A stretch of 64,000 nucleotides of DNA from Parapristionchus giblindavisi (Eukaryota > Nematoda > Chromadorea > Rhabditida > Diplogasteridae). The position numbers were made by a program, and so were the translations under genes. This document shows positions 38,801-43,334 of this stretch, piece after piece (within the stretch, counting starts at the first letter, position 1; each line of letters starts with the position of its first letter). The notes beneath the pieces are model-generated. The model saw only the letters and a list, made by a program, of their open reading frames with translations, did no database searches and was not told where the DNA came from. The DNA lies in the NCBI GenBank assembly GCA_943737045.1, contig CALSFV010000236.1, positions 846,001-910,000 of the forward strand, given 5' to 3'.

Positions 38801-39840
38801 TGGTTCCACAGGATGATATGAATAGCCGATGGCAGACTGTGATTAGACGATTAGAGGTACTACTATTTTCTATCCGCTCTGACAAAGCTCTCTCGCAGAC
38901 AAAGAAAGCGAGAGAGCATTGCCATAGTGGAGACTTAAAATAATTCGCGGTGTACCTTTAAAGATAGTGTGACGCATGAGTCATACCAGTCTCTGTAGTG
39001 CTACGTCCATATCCCCCATTACTGCTTGATTCATTACACACCTACATCATTAAATCTGGGGCTTCATAATTCCAGTACAGTAATGATTATACTGTCCCAT
39101 ATATGAATTTACTGCGGAATTCACTGATCTCTTCCTTTACAGGTGATGTCACTGGTTTTCTATGTCGCCGTGCTATTTGTAACCATGTTTCTATTCTTCT
39201 ATCATGACTGGTAAGTTTTGATTCACAGCTAACTTTCGTCCAATCTCGCTATCATATCTTTGCTAGTTTTTATGAAGGCCTGAAACATATTCTAACGATA
39301 AATCTCTCTGACTTTCACAAGACATTTTATAAAATGAATGTATGATAAATTAAATAAAATAAAATAATTGAAAGACCTTCCAAGCCTGCTGTATTATTTT
39401 TTCAATCTTCACTTCACAACTGTTGATATCAAGTTGTTCCATATATCCATATAGAATTAGCCATAGTCATTAGTCAATAGTCAGTCTGAATAAAACAAAT
39501 ATCTATAAACACATAATCATTTATTTTGTTCCGATTGATATTGTAAGTAGTTAAAGTAAAACCTCAAACTATTTTACAATCCGCATTGATCTCTCGTAGA
39601 GAAAGAAATAGAGAGTGTGCCAAGAGCGGAGACTTTCAAATTAGCTCGGCATGCGCCTTTAAGTTCGTGCATATTTATAAGATCGCATCTACATTTTGGT
39701 GAATATTTAAATTAATATTATCCTATTCCAGGTACTGTGCTGTCGGTCACAATCCCTGTGGTCAGCCCAATCTCAAATGCCCCTGGATGTACAATGATAA
39801 CGACACTACGCTAGCTTGTGATCACAACTCATATAATTAG
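5611..39840 (+). CDS. Cys-loop ligand-gated ion channel subunit, nicotinic acetylcholine receptor-like (24 coding exons, 674 aa)
   Basis: Exons: 5611-5694, 6404-6528, 7021-7130, 7961-8087, 10927-11008, 11080-11124, 22552-22661, 33266-33355, 34485-34532, 34588-34641, 34758-34827, 34974-35085, 35502-35586, 35882-35951, 36049-36118, 36484-36568, 36742-36804, 37279-37333, 37612-37687, 38083-38147, 38440-38588, 38784-38856, 39143-39210, 39732-39840. All GT/AG and in phase. A signal peptide (1-16) is followed by an acidic linker (about 29-100) and the binding domain, with [12 protein letters not shown] near 138, [11 protein letters not shown], and the Cys-loop C263-x13-C277 containing FFPFD, then GSWAHS. 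M1 follows at about 353-375, M2 at 384-404, M3 at 424-447, a 160-residue cytoplasmic loop, and M4 at 617-636. The vicinal Cys pair of alpha subunits is absent, so this is a non-alpha type. M2 has Arg at 2' and Met at 9', and the tail after M4 has four Cys. By family knowledge it is a pentameric channel at the plasma membrane; ligand and ion selectivity are not predictable. Confidence 0.93.
5976..6020. repeat. 18-bp perfect inverted repeat with 9-base loop
   Basis: GAAGGAATTTTAGATTAT is followed by nine bases and its exact reverse complement. It lies in intron 1 of the receptor gene. Confidence 0.85.
6277..6367. repeat. CTCTC hairpin repeat, copy
   Basis: The arms are CTTCGCTTTGGC / GCCAGAGCGGATAG around CTCTCGTCGACAAATCAAG. 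It ends 36 bp before receptor exon 2. Confidence 0.75.
8396..8730. repeat. (TCTCCC)n hexanucleotide array
   Basis: From about 8560 the sequence is nearly perfect repeats of a CCCTCT hexamer for 160 bp, preceded by degenerate CT-rich sequence. It lies in receptor intron 4. Long Leu/Pro/Ser open frames here are not genes. Confidence 0.95.
8962..9014. repeat. CTCTC hairpin repeat, left-half copy
   Basis: AAACTCTCCGCTCTGGCCACACTCTCT is followed by a truncated right arm. It lies in receptor intron 4. Confidence 0.6.
9765..9890. repeat. (CT)n microsatellite
   Basis: A CT dinucleotide run in receptor intron 4, grading into CT-rich sequence. Confidence 0.95.
9968..10300. repeat. CT-rich tract containing a ~48-bp direct duplication
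   Basis: A CT-rich segment with CCTTATCCATTCACCC occurs twice, at about 9968-10016 and 10016-10064. A further CCCTCTCC-rich tract runs from 10190 to 10295. All lie in receptor intron 4. Confidence 0.8.
10567..10657. repeat. CTCTC hairpin repeat, near-consensus copy
   Basis: GAGCTAAT...CTCTCCGCTCTG pairs with CCAGAGCG...AAATTAGCTC around an AGACAAAGAAAGC loop. It lies in receptor intron 4. Confidence 0.85.
11562..11567 (-). terminator. AATAAA polyadenylation signal for the nested EGF/ShKT gene
   Basis: AATAAA on the minus strand, 41 bases beyond the stop at 11608. This spacing is normal for a short nematode 3' UTR and supports the downstream stop used in the model. Confidence 0.6.
11608..22305 (-). 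CDS. Secreted EGF + ShKT + THAP4/nitrobindin-like protein, nested in receptor intron 6 (11 exons, 344 aa)
   Basis: Exons in coding order: 22305-22218, 20115-20052, 19616-19564, 19088-19042, 18858-18771, 18508-18424, 17762-17670, 16830-16765, 16517-16432, 12197-12097, 11871-11608. All phases agree. The ATG follows a TTTCAG acceptor by five bases, which suggests trans-splicing. A signal peptide ([20 protein letters not shown]) is followed by a six-Cys EGF module (C34, C42, C47, C56, C58, C67; spacing 7-4-8-1-8 with PRGWMG). A ShKT module comes next (C71, C78, C87, C101, C105, C108; spacing 6-8-13-3-2), then a barrel domain from about 115 with [24 protein letters not shown] and [12 protein letters not shown], resembling the THAP4/nitrobindin (DUF1794) family. 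That family binds haem in some members; the haem-ligand His is not verified here. One junction uses a weak TTTGAG acceptor (17763). The last 55 residues hold a 30-residue in-frame duplication. Confidence 0.85.
11683..11862 (-). repeat. 90-bp in-frame tandem duplication at the 3' end of the nested gene
   Basis: The block coding KKWLKRY...RYPVPVIPT appears twice, offset by exactly 90 bp (GTACCGTTTTAACCACTTCTT at 11683 and 11773). The second copy begins [13 protein letters not shown]. The unit is 30 codons, so the frame is kept to the TAA at 11608-11610. Confidence 0.85.
12455..12547. repeat. CTCTC hairpin repeat, near-consensus copy
   Basis: AAGCTTATTTGAAACTCTTCG...CTCTCTCGCAGACAAAGAAAG...GCGGAGAGTTTCAAATTAGCTT. 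It lies in the last long intron of the nested gene. Confidence 0.85.
13215..13480. repeat. Polypyrimidine CT tract
   Basis: CTCTCC/CTTCTC-rich on the plus strand. It is the pyrimidine partner of the purine tract at 13580-13875, so the pair forms an imprecise giant inverted repeat. Confidence 0.9.
13580..13875. repeat. Polypurine GA tract
   Basis: GAGAGG-rich on the plus strand, inverted relative to 13215-13480, with about 100 bp of ordinary sequence between. It lies in receptor intron 6. Confidence 0.9.
14405..14836. repeat. CT-rich tracts
   Basis: Two CT-rich blocks, 14405-14575 and 14675-14836, in receptor intron 6. Their Leu/Ser/Pro open frames are compositional artefacts. Confidence 0.9.
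14975..15057. repeat. CTCTC hairpin repeat, copy
   Basis: GAGCTCTGGCAACACTCTCTC pairs with GAGAGAGCACTATCAGAGCGGAG. Confidence 0.8.
15177..15297. mobile_element. 113-bp foldback element flanked by TTAA
   Basis: TTAA (15177-15180) is followed by AGGGAGCG...CACTCAATGGTCTCTTC. The reverse complement ends in CGCTCCCT and TTAA (15294-15297). The stem is about 40 bp with a short loop. It lies in the intron between the last two 3' barrel exons of the nested gene. Confidence 0.8.
15600..15850. repeat. Polypurine GA tract
   Basis: GAGAGG-rich on the plus strand, inside receptor intron 6. It includes an imperfect ~34-bp duplication with GAGAGATGGAGAGAG near 15780-15835. Confidence 0.9.
16276..16350. 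repeat. CTCTC hairpin repeat, reversed-loop copy
   Basis: TCCGCTCTGGCCACACTCTCTCGC, then TTTATTTGTCA and GCGAGAGAGTATGGCC. The loop is the complement of the usual AGACAAAGAAA loop, so this copy is in the opposite orientation. Confidence 0.8.
16969..17057. repeat. CTCTC hairpin repeat, near-consensus copy
   Basis: AAATTTTACTCTCCGCTCTGAC...CTCTCTCGTAGACAAATAAAGC...GCCAGAGCGGATAGTTTCAAATTAGCTC. Confidence 0.85.
17158..17278. repeat. (CT)n microsatellite
   Basis: CT dinucleotide run preceded by eight C residues, in receptor intron 6. Confidence 0.95.
18511..18912. repeat. GATCAAA/GATCTTT heptamer arrays around nested-gene exon 5
   Basis: 18669-18768 holds about five copies of a 21-bp unit (AGATCAAAGATCAAAGTTCAG), touching the donor of exon 5. 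18868-18912 holds the opposite orientation, (TTGATCT)n, just upstream of that exon's acceptor. Smaller clusters sit at 18515-18535, 19091-19105, 19465-19555 and 20120-20130. Confidence 0.9.
19112..19459. mobile_element. ~340-bp TTAA-flanked element with a tRNA-like core
   Basis: TTAA + AGGTGGACTCCCGCGAAT at the left faces ATTCGCGGGACTCCACCT + TTAA at the right (one mismatch). The core at 19293-19366, minus strand, has an A box (TTAGCGTAGTGG) and a B box (GGTTCGAATCC) at tRNA spacing, but the acceptor arms do not pair. It lies in intron 3 of the nested gene. Confidence 0.75.
19293..19366 (-). pseudogene. tRNA-like sequence (A and B boxes kept, no acceptor stem)
   Basis: TTAGCGTAGTGGTAAA and GCGGGTTCGAATCCTG match internal Pol III promoter boxes of a tRNA. 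The T stem is only partly paired and the ends do not form a 7-bp acceptor stem. It is therefore a tRNA-derived relic inside the surrounding inverted-repeat element rather than a functional tRNA. Confidence 0.6.
19653..19715. repeat. CTCTC hairpin repeat, right-half copy
   Basis: TTCTCGCAGACAAAAAGTGAG...GCAGAGCGAAGAGTTCGGATTTAGCTT. The left arm is mostly lost. Confidence 0.6.
19755..19844. repeat. CTCTC hairpin repeat, near-consensus copy
   Basis: GCGCTAATCTGAAACTCTAAGCTCTGGCC, then CTCTCTCGTTTTCTTTGTCTGCGAGAGAG and a decayed right arm ending in AGCTC. Confidence 0.8.
20777..21358. mobile_element. 582-bp MITE-like element flanked by TA
   Basis: The terminal inverted repeats are about 70 bp, beginning CCGTCAAAACGAAAAAAAGT, with TTTGTCAAATAATTTGACAA inside each arm. 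TA flanks both ends (20775-20776, 21359-21360). No transposase is encoded. TA targets and long TIRs fit a mariner/Tc-type non-autonomous element. It lies in intron 1 of the nested gene. Confidence 0.85.
21515..21582. repeat. CTCTCC tract
   Basis: Short CT-rich block in receptor intron 6 and intron 1 of the nested gene. Confidence 0.85.
21761..21904. repeat. 144-bp interrupted hairpin
   Basis: GAATGAGAACCGATGAATAA at the left end is matched by the inverse at the right end. An inner pair, ATGATAACCATTTGCATA / TATGCAAATAGTTATCAT, also matches. A small foldback repeat without coding content. Confidence 0.8.
22471..22500 (+). repeat. Ghost copy of the start of receptor exon 7
   Basis: TTACAGTATTGGCTGGATGATATT repeats the real acceptor and first codons of exon 7 (TTACAGTACTGGCTGGACGATTTT at 22546) 75 bp upstream. 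An AATCGATAAT word precedes both. The copy decays after about 18 exon bases. Confidence 0.75.
24419..26403. mobile_element. 1.98-kb palindromic element inserted at TTAA
   Basis: The sequence between TTAA at 24419-24422 and TTAA at 26400-26403 is almost one palindrome centred near 25.41 kb, with arms of about 0.9 kb. The neighbouring array copy at 29410-29450 reads CTCAATTTAAGTGTCATTTTG without interruption. It is an empty site that fixes the insertion point and the TTAA duplication. Both arms contain the same 84-codon open frame (24801-25055 minus, 25760-26014 plus), which I do not recognise. TTAA targeting is typical of piggyBac-type transposases, but no transposase is visible. Confidence 0.85.
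25318..25335. repeat. Perfect 18-bp palindrome CATGACCCCGGGGTCATG
   Basis: It is self-complementary and near the centre of the TTAA element. A variant occurs in each arm, at about 25023 and 25776. Confidence 0.85.
27826..29352. mobile_element. 1.52-kb Tc1-type foldback element with duplicated transposase 3' ends
   Basis: The ends are CAGTGCTGGCCAATATTC and its inverse, flanked by TA (27826-27827, 29351-29352). CAGTGCTGGCC is the Tc1 terminal motif. The arms match inward to about 28.42 and 28.74 kb. In the unpaired centre the minus strand encodes [20 protein letters not shown], the FGSDGxxxVRRP block of Tc1/mariner transposases. Each arm encodes the typical C-terminus, [20 protein letters not shown]. 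Stops break every frame, so it is inactive. It is one element plus an inverted extra copy of its 3' part. Confidence 0.88.
30541..30580 (+). other. tRNA 3'-half-like sequence
   Basis: GAGGGTTCGAATCCTGCCACGG resembles a T arm plus acceptor 3' strand with a perfect B box (GGTTCGAATCC). No matching 5' half is present within 80 bp upstream, so it is a fragment or chance match. Confidence 0.35.
31011..31730. other. Intronic stretch without gene
   Basis: Receptor intron 7. The part 31020-31340 repeats 22985-23180 and 24030-24130 (CCTCTGAATAAGATAAACCT, CATCTATAATGACAAGGAAG). The rest shows no coding signal. Confidence 0.6.
31870..32395. repeat. Paired polypyrimidine and polypurine tracts
   Basis: 31870-32060 and 32107-32125 are CT-rich. 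32190-32395 is GA-rich and includes a pure (GA)n run at 32228-32290. The two halves are inverted with about 70 bp between, as at 13.2-13.9 kb. Confidence 0.9.
32550..32875. repeat. GA-rich tracts
   Basis: GAGAGG-rich blocks at 32550-32625 and 32765-32872 in receptor intron 7, including (GGGAGA)n near 32806-32850. Confidence 0.9.
33079..33169. repeat. CTCTC hairpin repeat, near-consensus copy
   Basis: GAGCTAATTATACTCTCCGC, TCTGGCAACACTCTCTCGCA, GACAAAGAAAGCGAGA and a slightly decayed right arm. It lies 97 bp before receptor exon 8. Confidence 0.85.
34725..34973. repeat. GATCTTT heptamer clusters flanking receptor exon 11
   Basis: Runs of TGATCTTTGATCTTT lie just before exon 11 (34725-34755), directly after its donor (34828-34850) and before exon 12 (34935-34973). 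There the tract TTGATCTTTGATCCCTGCAG is itself the acceptor. Confidence 0.9.
35702..35792. repeat. CTCTC hairpin repeat, copy
   Basis: TTTTTACTCTCCGCTCTGGC...CGTAGACAAAGCAAGCGAGAGAGTGTGGCC, then AAATAAGCTC. In receptor intron 13. Confidence 0.85.
36223..36313. repeat. CTCTC hairpin repeat, copy
   Basis: GAGCTAGTTTTACTCCCCGCTCTC...GCATTGCCAGAGCGGGAAATTTCAAATTAGCTC. In receptor intron 15. Both arms changed G/C-wise together (CCCCGC / GCGGG), which suggests pairing matters or recent copying. Confidence 0.85.
36838..36928. repeat. CTCTC hairpin repeat, near-consensus copy
   Basis: AAGCTATTTTTACCCTCCGATCTGGC...CTCTCTCGCAGATAAAGAAAGCGAGAGCGCATTACCAGAGC...TTAGCTC. In receptor intron 17. Confidence 0.85.
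37853..38019. repeat. 167-bp MITE-like multiple hairpin
   Basis: The ends are CACAGAAAAAAAACCCTTG and its approximate inverse, ATTTTTTCTCTGTG. Inside, CTATAAGGGATTAATTCCC and CTCTCTACGGAATTATTCCC each have inverse partners. In receptor intron 19. Confidence 0.8.
38863..38947. repeat. CTCTC hairpin repeat, copy
   Basis: CTATCCGCTCTGACAAAGCTCTCTCGCAGACAAAGAAAGCGAGAGAGCATTGCC. It starts 7 bp after the donor of receptor exon 22. Confidence 0.8.
39565..39648. repeat. CTCTC hairpin repeat, degenerate copy
   Basis: AAACTATTTTACAATCCGC with CTCTCGTAGAGAAAGAAATAGAGAGTGTGCC and GAGCGGAGACTTTCAAATTAGCTC. In receptor intron 23. Confidence 0.75.
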
Positions 39841-40077
39841 AGTCACGTCCCCGAATATATCGTTTCGCTTTCTTGTTATCGACTACCGTACCCTTTCCAT
39901 TATCGATTTTCCTAATGTTTTCTTTTAGTTCACTCACACATTATCGATTAGCCATTCTCTCCATAGCAGTCTTGGTTGCCGAGAGACCGGGTCGTTATCC
40001 TATCTATTAGTAATCGTCGCCCTATAGTTAAACAGAGTATTGACAAACACCCCGTGGTGTGCGACCACACCACACCA

Positions 40078-40118
40078 TTGGTAAACGTCGCATCCGATTG
40101 ATATGCGACGTTTACCAA
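40078..40118. repeat. 16-bp perfect hairpin 3' of the receptor gene
   Basis: TTGGTAAACGTCGCAT, a nine-base loop, and its exact reverse complement. It is 238 bp past the receptor stop codon, so it may lie in the 3' UTR. No poly(A) signal was seen to define the transcript end. Confidence 0.85.
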
Positions 40119-40438
40119 TTGCACAATGGTTTGCTCGCACACCATCTCCTAAAAAGGACACACATCTCATTTCCCCTTCGTTTCTTTTTCCCGAAAGTAT
40201 ATTGATTGAAGTTATTATGACAGATCTTTCATCATTTTTGCCCGGGTCCACAACCTATACTCCACACTAGTCCCGATTTTGCTGAAAAAAAAAGTTTTTA
40301 AAGTTAAATAATTTCTGAAATGTTTGGTGTTGTTCACGATTTGCATATTTCATCAACGTCCTATTGACATTGACTGCATGCTCAAATATTATATATGCCA
40401 GAGAGAGTACCGTATATCAGAATTCAGAATTGATAAAG

Positions 40439-40508
40439 ATGTTTATTATTATTACATGTTTGTCGCTATCGCATGTGATCGCTAATAATATCAAACAGCC
40501 TTGTCAAG
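40439..40508 (+). CDS. Possible alternative first exon with a signal peptide
   Basis: The ATG opens MFIIITCLSLSHVIANNIKQ followed by PCQ, then a GTATTG donor in phase 1. This is the same phase as the first exon at 40722-40776, so it could splice to 40977 and give a second N-terminus for the next gene. No downstream exon unique to it was found. Supported only by composition and phase. Confidence 0.35.
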
Positions 40509-40531
40509 GTATTGAAAGCAAAACCCTCTCT

Positions 40532-40620
40532 ATTTTGAAACTCTCCGCTCTAGCAACGATCTATCGTAGACAAGAAAGCGAGATATCATTGCCAGAACGA
40601 AGAGTTTCACATTAGCTCGG
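40532..40620. repeat. CTCTC hairpin repeat, copy
   Basis: TATTTTGAAACTCTCCGCTCTAGCAACGAT...GAGATATCATTGCCAGAACGAAGAGTTTCACATTAGCTC. Confidence 0.85.
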
Positions 40621-40721
40621 GAGAGTCTTTGAAAAATTCTTATGAATATTGAATAGGTATGCAAAATCTAATAACAAAGTTATTATTATTTTCTCATTTG
40701 TCATTTCTCACTGATCGCACA

Positions 40722-42369
40722 ATGAGGAACGGTCGGTTGTTATTCCATCTAGCACTACTCTACTTCATCTCAAATGGTTTGTTTATTCACTAGATCATAT
40801 TTAAGTTTTTTAAATATTTCTTGAATTAGTACATTAGATGTAGTACCTTCAATAGATTTTGTGAGTGAGACTGTTCTTGAGGCATACTTTCCCCTTGTCC
40901 TTGGACCTCCCTTTCTGAGGGTTGTTTTCACACATTTTTACAAATTCGTAACATAAATGTTCTGCATGTCGCACAGCCAATGAAGCAGGAATGGTCGATC
41001 TAGTGATCACACGAATTTGGGCCCTTATAAGTGTTTAGTATTGCCTCGCATACCACTCACCGATATTTTCCGTTACGTTTATCGAGTGATTTCAGTATAC
41101 GGAGCTACGATGAATGAGCTGGAAGATCTGTCGTGCGACTACCGCCATGAAGTCGAGATCCTGTACAGAGTCAAGAACCAGAAGAATGCGATTCTGTGCA
41201 CGAGAGATTTGATTAAAAAACCGTATAGTGAGCAACTTTGGATTGCAATATGTGAAATCAAGCAACAACACTTTCTATGAGACTCCCCCATTCTGGACAT
41301 CATATTCATTTTTAATCAATATATTCATCTTTAGAGCGTTGGATTCTTTCCCAGAAGACCGCTCGAGTGTACAATAATACCGTGGTTATGCAACAATTTG
41401 GCAATTTTAAAGTTCCGATGTCTTGTATGACGTAAGTATGACATACGGTGCTTTGAAGGCAAACCACCAACTAATTCGCTCTCCACTAAGGTAACGCTCT
41501 CTAGTAGGCAAAGAAAGGGACAGAGTGTGGCCAGAGCGTAGAGTGAAATTAGCTTGGGCGCGCCTTTCAAGAGCGATTAATGACTTAGTAATGATTATAC
41601 TCAAAGAATTTTTTTAATACATAAAAAAAACAGTGACACAACGTTCAAAGATATATTTTTTCGAAACAAAAAAGCCAGGGGAAATGATGAGATAACGTTA
41701 TGATTACGATTGTTCAGTTTTCAGCGTAAGTGACGATTTCTACCGTATCATCTGTCATGGTATCGATTGTCAGGTACGGTAGGGTTACCGGTACGGGACC
41801 GAAATGGCATCGATTGTACTTTCTCCTTGGAGCTCCCTGTCCAGCACTTTTTAAAGCAGGGTGCGCCGCGGGAAAACCATTGTATTTTAAATTGATTTAT
41901 CATTTCTAGGATAGGATCTCCAAGAAGGTTGCTTTTAACCTATGTGGTGTCGGAGGAACGGCATATGTAAGAATTACAAACTATTATAAAACTTTTTTTT
42001 AAATGCACACGCGAGTTAGTTTGAAACTCTCAACTCTGACAATGTTCTCTCGCTTTCTTTATCCGCGAGAGAGCGTTGTCAGAGCAGACAGTAAAATTAG
42101 CTTGGAGTATGGCTTTAAAATAATTTTGTTCTTATTAACTTCCTGATATAACATGTCAAAGTAGAATTCTGATACATGTATTGTATTAGTAATTTATTAA
42201 TAATCAGAAACCAATCATGATTTTGCTCTGACGACATCTGCTTTCCTGTGTCAAACAGTGTAGCCTAACCTGTTTTTCGTTTCAGAGAACTTACATGTTC
42301 CTTGGAATTGCAATCAATGCCCTTCTAGTCGTTCTCACCTTTGTATTTATCATCAAATGTCCGGATTGA
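40722..42369 (+). CDS. Small Cys-rich type I membrane protein A (7 exons, 175 aa), unknown family
   Basis: Exons 40722-40776, 40977-41030, 41096-41227, 41335-41431, 41725-41773, 41910-41966, 42286-42369; all GT/AG and in phase. The product starts with a signal peptide (MRNGRLLFHLALLYFISN). An ectodomain follows with six Cys (in ELEDLSC, AILCTRD, VPMSCM, IICHGIDC and FNLCGVGG). A hydrophobic segment comes next (about 151-171, FLGIAINALLVVLTFVFII), ending in a four-residue tail, KCPD. Such a short tail could also be a GPI-attachment signal. I do not recognise the domain. The next gene has the same plan and starts about 320 bp downstream in the same direction. Confidence 0.75.
41471..41556. repeat. 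CTCTC hairpin repeat, copy
   Basis: TTCGCTCTCCACTAAGGTAACGCTCTCTAG...GTGTGGCCAGAGCGTAGAGTGAAATTAGCTTG. It lies in an intron of gene A. Confidence 0.75.
42013..42103. repeat. CTCTC hairpin repeat, reversed-loop copy
   Basis: GAGTTAGTTTGAAACTCTCAACTCTGACAATGTTCTCTCGC, then TTTCTTTATCC and GCGAGAGAGCGTTGTC, ending AAAATTAGCTTG. It lies in the last intron of gene A. Confidence 0.85.
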
Positions 42370-42689
42370 TCTTTGATCTCAGACTCATAATCACAATTGA
42401 TCTTTGATCTTTAAATGTTTAATGATCTTTGGTCTTTCGTTCTTCTTCATCTCCATTTACAACGTCTCATAAACGATTATTCCGCTTATGTTTTTCTCAT
42501 CGCAGATTTGTACGAAACTGTAACTTAGACCAATCAATAATTTGATATAAAATATTTATATGAAACAAATGAAATCAAAATGCGATTGAATGTTACATAT
42601 GCAAAATTAATTATTATAATAATAATATTGTTTATATTACAATTAGTGCCCTATTTCTCATTGTTTCATTGTTTTCTTGTTAGTCGCTA

Positions 42690-43270
42690 ATGAACGGTTG
42701 GTCTTTTTTTGTGATGTCCATTAAAAAGTTTTAAAAATATATTCTGCTTTCTATAGACAGTCATCAACGATATCAAAGCCTAGTTATATTAAAAACAATT
42801 ATATTTTCAACGATTAAATTATTTCCTTCTTAAATTTTTATTTTAATTGATTAATTAATTCGATGAATTATCTTTCCAGCTCTACTCCTTCTAATATTTG
42901 TTCTCGCTTCTTTTACTACACGAGTTCATGGGCAAACTTATAATTGCAGTGTACGTCTCCTTAATTTTGATTTTCGAATATTACCCTAACCCCATTGTCA
43001 AATGTTCAATCGCTTCAACCAGCATTCAATAAACCATCTTTTTCCTGGCAATAATTCAGTGTATAGAAAACAGTTACCGTAATCAGCAATCCGTAATATT
43101 GATCGATGAAAACCCTCCCGTGGGTAGTATACTCTAGTCATCATCGATTCTATCGCTTTCTTGAATGGAGAATACAATCTCAAAGAGACGAAAGTATTAG
43201 ATATTGCTAGTCATATTTCCCCCTTTACTCTTCTGCACTGTGTGCTGATAAAATAAAATAATAATAATAA

Positions 43271-43334
<64 letters not shown>

